Of a DNA stretch of 18,566 nucleotides, positions 15,028 to 18,566 are shown one piece after another (positions within the stretch are counted from its first letter, which is position 1; every line of letters starts with the position of its first letter). The position numbers and the translations under genes were made by a program. Location of the stretch: assembly GCA_900754755.1 (NCBI GenBank), contig CAAEEC010000309.1:1-18566 (forward strand). Direction: 5' to 3'. Source of the DNA: Clostridia bacterium (GTDB lineage: Bacteria > Bacillota > Clostridia > Christensenellales > Aristaeellaceae). The notes under the pieces were generated by a model that worked only from the letters and a program-made list of their open reading frames with translations, ran no database searches and had not been told where the DNA came from.

Positions 15028-15042
15028 TGGGTCGAAAAAGAA

Positions 15043-15855
15043 TCAGGCGTTCTTCATGTGCCAGGTCGCGGGATAGCACAGCGCGAAGAGCACCAGCGCG
15101 TCCAGGAATTCGCGGCCCAGTCGCGCGCCAAAGGTGGTATTCGAATAATAGGCTTCGAGCGCGGGGAGCACGGAATTTTCCAGAAAGCGAATAAACTGCT
15201 CAATCCAGTACACGATCTGCGTGGCATAGGAAGACACTTCCACCTGGATTACCAGCACCACCATCGTCACAATCCCTGCGCCGAACACGATCAAAATGGG
15301 TTTCCACCAGCGCTTGAACACCACGGCCAGCAGGGCGATTCCCGCGCACATGCGCAGCATATTCGCCGCGCCATACAGGCAATCCTGCCAGAAATTCACT
15401 CGACCGCCGGTGAAGATCAGTTGCGCGCTCCAGGGCGTGGAAGCCTCCATGCCCATGAGCATCATCGCGCTGCGGCCCAGCGCGCCCAGCAGCACGCTAA
15501 ACAGCGTGAACACAACCGCCTGCAGCGCGCTGTACAACACCAGCGAAAGGAGCCATTCCCAGTTGGAGGCACCCATGGAGGCGAGCAAGCGCCGCTCGCT
15601 CGTGGCAATGGCCAGCGCGATGGCCCAGGCCAGCACCGTGAACGCGCCGATGTAATCAAAGCCGAAGTTTACGTTCGCATTCACTTCCCGCGCTACCAAC
15701 TGCGCCCCGTCCAGATCGTACTGGGTGACCTTTTCGGTGAGAGCGTTGAGCGAGATCAGCGTGCCCAGCATCACCACCAACATCACCGCGCACACCACGG
15801 GCACCACGCGGCGCATGCGCATGGCATAAAATGAAACCAGCTTTAGCGAGCGCAT
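15043..15855 (-). CDS. ABC-2-type transporter permease (six-helix, YtrC-like position)
   Basis: This 270-aa membrane protein has about six predicted helices. Examples are VVPVVCAVMLVVMLGTLI near the N-terminus, FDYIGAFTVLAWAIALAIA, PILIVFGAGIVTMVVLVIQV and a final helix ending at the C-terminal WHMKNA. There is a larger non-membrane loop after the first helix. No ATPase motif is present. The ATG at 15855 overlaps the ATPase stop by one base (TGATG); a GTG one codon earlier is an alternative. AAGGGGG about 9 bases upstream serves as ribosome site within the end of the ATPase gene. It should form the channel for the ATPase encoded immediately upstream. The cargo is unknown. Confidence 0.82.
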   Translation of the reverse strand: MRSLKLVSFYAMRMRRVVPVVCAVMLVVMLGTLISLNALTEKVTQYDLDGAQLVAREVNANVNFGFDYIGAFTVLAWAIALAIATSERRLLASMGASNWEWLLSLVLYSALQAVVFTLFSVLLGALGRSAMMLMGMEASTPWSAQLIFTGGRVNFWQDCLYGAANMLRMCAGIALLAVVFKRWWKPILIVFGAGIVTMVVLVIQVEVSSYATQIVYWIEQFIRFLENSVLPALEAYYSNTTFGARLGREFLDALVLFALCYPATWHMKNA

Positions 15856-16712
15856 CACAGCTTGCCCCCTTCCGTGAGATACACAAACAATTTTTGCAGC
15901 GGCACGGGATCCACCTGCAGATCGCCGTAATCGTCGCCCGGTTGGCGCACGATGGAGGCGATGGTCATACCGCCCAACTCGTCCCGGTGCAGCACGCTGT
16001 GCCCGGCAATCGCGCGTTCCACCGCGTCCTTCGCGCCGGTGAGCGTCACCGCGCGGGAGAGCAGTTCGTCCGTGCGCGCCTTGAGCAAAATCTTGCCGCC
16101 GTCCACCATCACGACTTCCTCAAAGAGCCTGGAAACCTCGTCAATCAGGTGCGTGGAGATGATCACCGTGCGAGGATGGCTTTCAAAATCATGGATCACT
16201 TCGTCGTAAAACCGTTCGCGCGCCACGGCGTCCAGTCCCAGGGAGGGTTCGTCAAAAATCGTCAGTTCCGCGCGCGAGGCCAGGCCGATCACCAGCCCTA
16301 GCGAGGAAACCATGCCGCGGGAGAGTTGGCGCGCCTTTTTGCGCGGGTTCAGTTCGAAGGTTTCCAGCAGGGACTGCGCATAGTCCTCGTCCCAATTGGG
16401 ATAGAGCATCTTGCCCAACTTGAGCGCTTCGCGCACGCGCAAGTCGCGCGGGTACGCCGCCTTTTCCCGCACCACGCACAGCCGCTTTTGCACCGAGGGA
16501 TGCTCGTAGCACGCGCGGCCAAACACCAGCGCCTGCCCCTGCGAGGGGAACAGCAGCCCGCTGATCACGTTGAGCAACGTGGTTTTGCCTGCGCCATTGC
16601 GGCCCAGCAAGCCGTAAATTTTTCCCGCTTCCAGGGATAGGTTCAAATTGTCCAGCGATTGGAATTTGCCATATCGATGGCAGAGCCCCTTAAGCTCCAG
16701 TGCCGTCTCCAT
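15855..16712 (-). CDS. ABC transporter ATP-binding protein (YtrB-like)
   Basis: This 285-aa ATPase has Walker A GRNGAGKT (37-44), a Q-loop region reading VREKAAYP in which E83 takes the usual glutamine place, signature LSRGM (130-134), Walker B TIFDE (151-155) and H188 in STHLIDE. The LSRGM signature and its place after a YtrA-type regulator match the YtrB class of the Bacillus ytr operon. The ATG at 16712 is preceded by GAGGAGG with a 6-base gap. A longer in-frame start at 16739 lacks such support. Its first 23 bases overlap the regulator gene, and its stop overlaps the permease start, so all three are coupled. It energises the ABC-2 permease, probably as an envelope-stress or antimicrobial-resistance pump. 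Confidence 0.9.
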   Translation of the reverse strand: METALELKGLCHRYGKFQSLDNLNLSLEAGKIYGLLGRNGAGKTTLLNVISGLLFPSQGQALVFGRACYEHPSVQKRLCVVREKAAYPRDLRVREALKLGKMLYPNWDEDYAQSLLETFELNPRKKARQLSRGMVSSLGLVIGLASRAELTIFDEPSLGLDAVARERFYDEVIHDFESHPRTVIISTHLIDEVSRLFEEVVMVDGGKILLKARTDELLSRAVTLTGAKDAVERAIAGHSVLHRDELGGMTIASIVRQPGDDYGDLQVDPVPLQKLFVYLTEGGKL

Positions 16713-17067
16713 TGATATCCTCCTCACGATAGTCCTCAATCCATTGGACGAGCGTTTCGCGCGAAATGTTCAGCCGCCCCGCCTCCTGGAGGAACGTCTT
16801 TAGCGTTTCCCGCTCGAACTGCTTTCTGCGTGCTTCCAGCAGCTTTTCCCGCGCGCCTTCGCACACATACATGCCCAGTCCGCGCTTTTTATAGAGAATG
16901 CCCGCTTCCACCAGCTCATTCACCCCCCGCGCCGCTGTAGCCGGGTTGATGGCGTACAGCCGTGCAAACTGATTGGTGGAGGGCACAGGATCACCGTCGC
17001 GATAGGCGCCGGAAAGAATCCCGTCCTCCAGCGTTTTGGCGATCCGCCGGTATAGCAAATCATCCAT
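16690..17067 (-). CDS. GntR-family transcriptional regulator, YtrA type
   Basis: This 125-aa protein is essentially a winged helix-turn-helix with a short C-terminal tail, the size of the YtrA subfamily that lacks a large effector domain. Visible features are YRRIAKTLEDGILSG, then DPVPSTNQFARLYAINPATAARGVNELVEAG with the recognition helix at NPATAARGV, and the wing KKRGLGMYV. The ATG at 17067 is preferred, with GGGTGG about 9 bases upstream. A TTG at 17082 is the alternative. It is the first gene of the operon, so it likely represses its own promoter through the dyad at 17092-17109. In Bacillus the ytr operon responds to cell-wall antibiotics; that this one does is inferred. Confidence 0.88.
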   Translation of the reverse strand: MDDLLYRRIAKTLEDGILSGAYRDGDPVPSTNQFARLYAINPATAARGVNELVEAGILYKKRGLGMYVCEGAREKLLEARRKQFERETLKTFLQEAGRLNISRETLVQWIEDYREEDINGDGTGA

Positions 17068-17091
17068 CACATCACCACCCAACTGGTTAAT

Positions 17092-17134
17092 TAGTGATGT
17101 AATGAACTATACAGCATTTCCATTCGCTTGTCAA
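17092..17134 (-). promoter_or_regulatory. Promoter and probable operator of the GntR-ABC operon
   Basis: On the minus strand TTGACA (17134-17129) is followed after exactly 17 bases by TATAGT (17111-17106), a near-consensus promoter. The inverted repeat TAGT-N10-ACTA (17092-17095 with 17106-17109) overlaps the -10 and the start site, a suitable place for autorepression by the GntR protein. The -35 lies inside the palindrome CGCTTGTCAAGCG (17125-17137). Confidence 0.72.
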
Positions 17135-17173
17135 GCGACCGGGGAGGTGTTTTAGAAATTTAACAATGCTATA

Positions 17174-17202
17174 TTGCCGCGAGAATATCGTTGTGCTATA
17201 AT
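17174..17202 (+). promoter_or_regulatory. Promoter of the alpha/beta hydrolase gene
   Basis: TTGCCG (17174-17179) is followed after 17 bases by a perfect TATAAT (17197-17202) within the extended -10 TGTGCTATAAT. The leader is about 60 nt and ends with AAAGGAG before the start codon. Confidence 0.72.
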
Positions 17203-17270
17203 CCTGCCAGAGCCGCTATGGTTTCAAGGCCCGGAAGGCGGCGGGAAAGCGGAATTCAAAGGAGATCTGT

Positions 17271-17900
17271 ATGGCGGCAAAAATTTGGCTTCACGGCTCG
17301 GGGCATAAAGCAAACAGTTGGGATAAGACAATTTCTTATATGCCAAGCGGTGGAGATATTGTATGCCCCAATCTGGCCTCCATTCTCAAAGGAAAAGCGG
17401 CGACTTATGAAAATCTATATTCCGCATTCGCCAAATACTGCAACGGGTTTGAGGGGCAAATTCATTTGTGCGGCCTTTCCTTGGGCGGTATTTTGGCTTT
17501 GAATTTTGCTTTGGATTTTCCGCAAAAACTGAAAACGTTGGTTCTGATCGGCACGCCCTATAAAGTCCCAAAAGCGGCGTTTGGTTTGCAAAATGTGGTT
17601 TTTAGATTTTTGCCGAAATCCGTTTTTGACACCATGGCGTTTGATAAAAAGGATACATTTGCCTTGGGGAATACCATGAAAAACTTGGATTTTAGCGACG
17701 CTGTGAAAAATATCCAGTGTCCCACGCTGATTCTTTGTGGAGAGAAGGACGGCGCCAATATGAAGTCGGCGCATTATCTATCGCAAAACATTCGCGGCGC
17801 AAAACTAAAAATCCTTGAGAATGCGGGCCATGTTGTGAATGAAGACAATCCCAAAGCTTTAGCGGAGATATTGAGCGAATATTATTTGCAAAACCCCTGA
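17271..17900 (+). CDS. Alpha/beta-fold hydrolase
   Basis: This 209-aa cytoplasmic hydrolase is short for the family (often 240-300 aa) but has a complete catalytic set. The oxyanion-side HGSG is at 8-11, the nucleophile elbow GLSLGG places S70, the acid is D160 in LCGEKDGANM, and the base is H187 in NAGHVVNEDNP. The reduced lid between residues 100 and 145 explains the small size. No signal peptide is seen. The substrate cannot be deduced; esters, lactones or similar are possible. The ATG has AAAGGAG 7 bases upstream. The coding sequence is clearly AT-richer than its neighbours, which could indicate transfer. It stands alone, with its own promoter and terminator. Confidence 0.87.
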   Translation: MAAKIWLHGSGHKANSWDKTISYMPSGGDIVCPNLASILKGKAATYENLYSAFAKYCNGFEGQIHLCGLSLGGILALNFALDFPQKLKTLVLIGTPYKVPKAAFGLQNVVFRFLPKSVFDTMAFDKKDTFALGNTMKNLDFSDAVKNIQCPTLILCGEKDGANMKSAHYLSQNIRGAKLKILENAGHVVNEDNPKALAEILSEYYLQNP

Positions 17901-17913
17901 TGGCTATAAATCC

Positions 17914-17948
17914 AGGCTTGCGGTTGCATGCTACGCAATCGCAAGCCT
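17914..17948. terminator. Intrinsic terminator between convergent genes
   Basis: A 14-bp stem (17914-17927 with 17935-17948, one G-U pair) closes a 7-nt loop. GATTTTCC follows on the plus strand, giving a short U-tract. On the minus strand GGATTTATAG follows, so it may also serve the glycosidase gene. Confidence 0.8.
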
Positions 17949-17964
17949 GATTTTCCTCTCATTT

Positions 17965-18566
17965 CTATTCCTGCGGACGGTAGAAAAACAGCCTGGCCGT
18001 ACGGCGCTCCAGAATTTCCACTGGAAGCCCCTCGCGCATGAGCGCATCGCCCGACAAGCAAACGGTTTCGCCGGTATCCGCGTCTTCAAAGCAATACGTT
18101 TTTTCCGCCTGCAAGCCGCGCAGCGCAAAGCGCGCGGCGGTATAGGGCGAAAGCGCGCGCCGGAAGGCTTGGAGAATTCCATCCCCTTGCGCGCTGCGAT
18201 GGTATTGCACGGCGCACCAAGCGTCATCGCCCGAAACCCCGCTGGTGAGGGGATAAAAATCTTCCGTGAGATACGGCCGCACGCGCAAGTATTCCGCGCC
18301 AAATTTGGCAATCCACGCGAGCTGGCCTGCCTCTGCGCCAAAAGCATCCCGCTCAGAGAAGGCAAAATTCGTGGTCAATCCCGGCGCGTAGGAACTGCGC
18401 GTGCGATAGATATCGCCCCACGGGCGGCCCGTGCCCGTACCGGAATACGGTAACCACCAGGCATAGTTGATGCCTTGCGCCTGATTGAGCTCCGCGGGGA
18501 AATTGGCCGGGCACTGCCCATCGTTGCGCCATAGGGGCACGGAGCGCCGCAGCGTTTCAATATCGA
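17965..18566 (-). CDS. Alpha-galactosidase-like glycoside hydrolase (GH36 type), C-terminal part
   Basis: Only the last 200 codons are present; the 5' end lies beyond the right edge. The fragment opens in frame with DIETLRRSVPLWRNDGQC, followed by INYAWWLPYSGTGTG, YRTRSSYAP, VRPYLTEDFYPLTSG and a beta-rich C-terminal domain ending FFYRPQE. From memory this order (RRS..LWR.D, then a LPY.GTG, then RS, then Y..DFYPLT) is that of the GH36/melibiase clan. The aspartate in PLWRND may be the acid/base. A GTG at 18540 could be mistaken for a start, but the conserved sequence continues upstream. It probably cleaves alpha-galactosides from plant or host glycans. No signal can be judged because the N-terminus is missing. 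Confidence 0.72.
   Translation of the reverse strand, partial: DIETLRRSVPLWRNDGQCPANFPAELNQAQGINYAWWLPYSGTGTGRPWGDIYRTRSSYAPGLTTNFAFSERDAFGAEAGQLAWIAKFGAEYLRVRPYLTEDFYPLTSGVSGDDAWCAVQYHRSAQGDGILQAFRRALSPYTAARFALRGLQAEKTYCFEDADTGETVCLSGDALMREGLPVEILERRTARLFFYRPQE

Overview
The window looks like a chromosomal segment of a GC-rich member of the Clostridia (Firmicutes), probably an uncultured gut lineage. I infer this from strong Shine-Dalgarno sequences (GGAGG/AAGGAG), a Gram-positive (DinR-type) LexA box, a YtrA-type GntR regulator with its ABC module, an LmrCD/TM287-288-type heterodimeric exporter, and tightly packed genes with ATGA overlaps. No tRNA, rRNA, CRISPR array, insertion sequence or phage gene was recognised. 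No gene-free gap exceeds about 225 bases.

Layout. (1) 1-806, minus: 5' two-thirds of a radical SAM protein of the 'putative DNA modification/repair' family, running off the left edge. Its promoter carries a perfect SOS box. (2) 1031-2745, plus: an APH/NahK-like sugar kinase overlapping pyrrolidone-carboxylate peptidase, ended by a strong bidirectional terminator. (3) 2847-6315, minus: the two subunits of an ABC exporter, transcribed divergently from a TetR-family repressor gene (6505-7041, plus). The promoters of the two units face each other across a GTAT/ATAC dyad operator. (4) 7185-11981, plus: a Gfo/Idh/MocA oxidoreductase abutting a complete PotABCD-type importer. The binding protein lacks several residues that bind polyamine in E. 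coli PotD and has no lipobox. (5) 17067-12081, minus: probable five-gene operon of YtrA-type GntR regulator, ABC ATPase, ABC-2 permease and two diverged paralogous exported acidic proteins of unknown function, ended by an intrinsic terminator. (6) 17271-17900, plus: an AT-richer alpha/beta hydrolase. (7) 17965-18566, minus: C-terminal part of a GH36-like alpha-galactosidase, cut by the right edge.

How the genes work together. The exporter and its TetR regulator form a standard drug- or metabolite-sensing efflux unit. The GntR-ABC operon resembles the envelope-stress ytr module, but with two exported paralogs in place of the usual extra permease genes; I consider this the best candidate for an undescribed system. 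The oxidoreductase-PotABCD operon suggests that an imported compound is oxidised in the cytoplasm. Four promoters share the extended -10 sequence TGTGSTATAAT with poor -35 boxes, whereas the three regulator-linked promoters have a perfect TTGACA.
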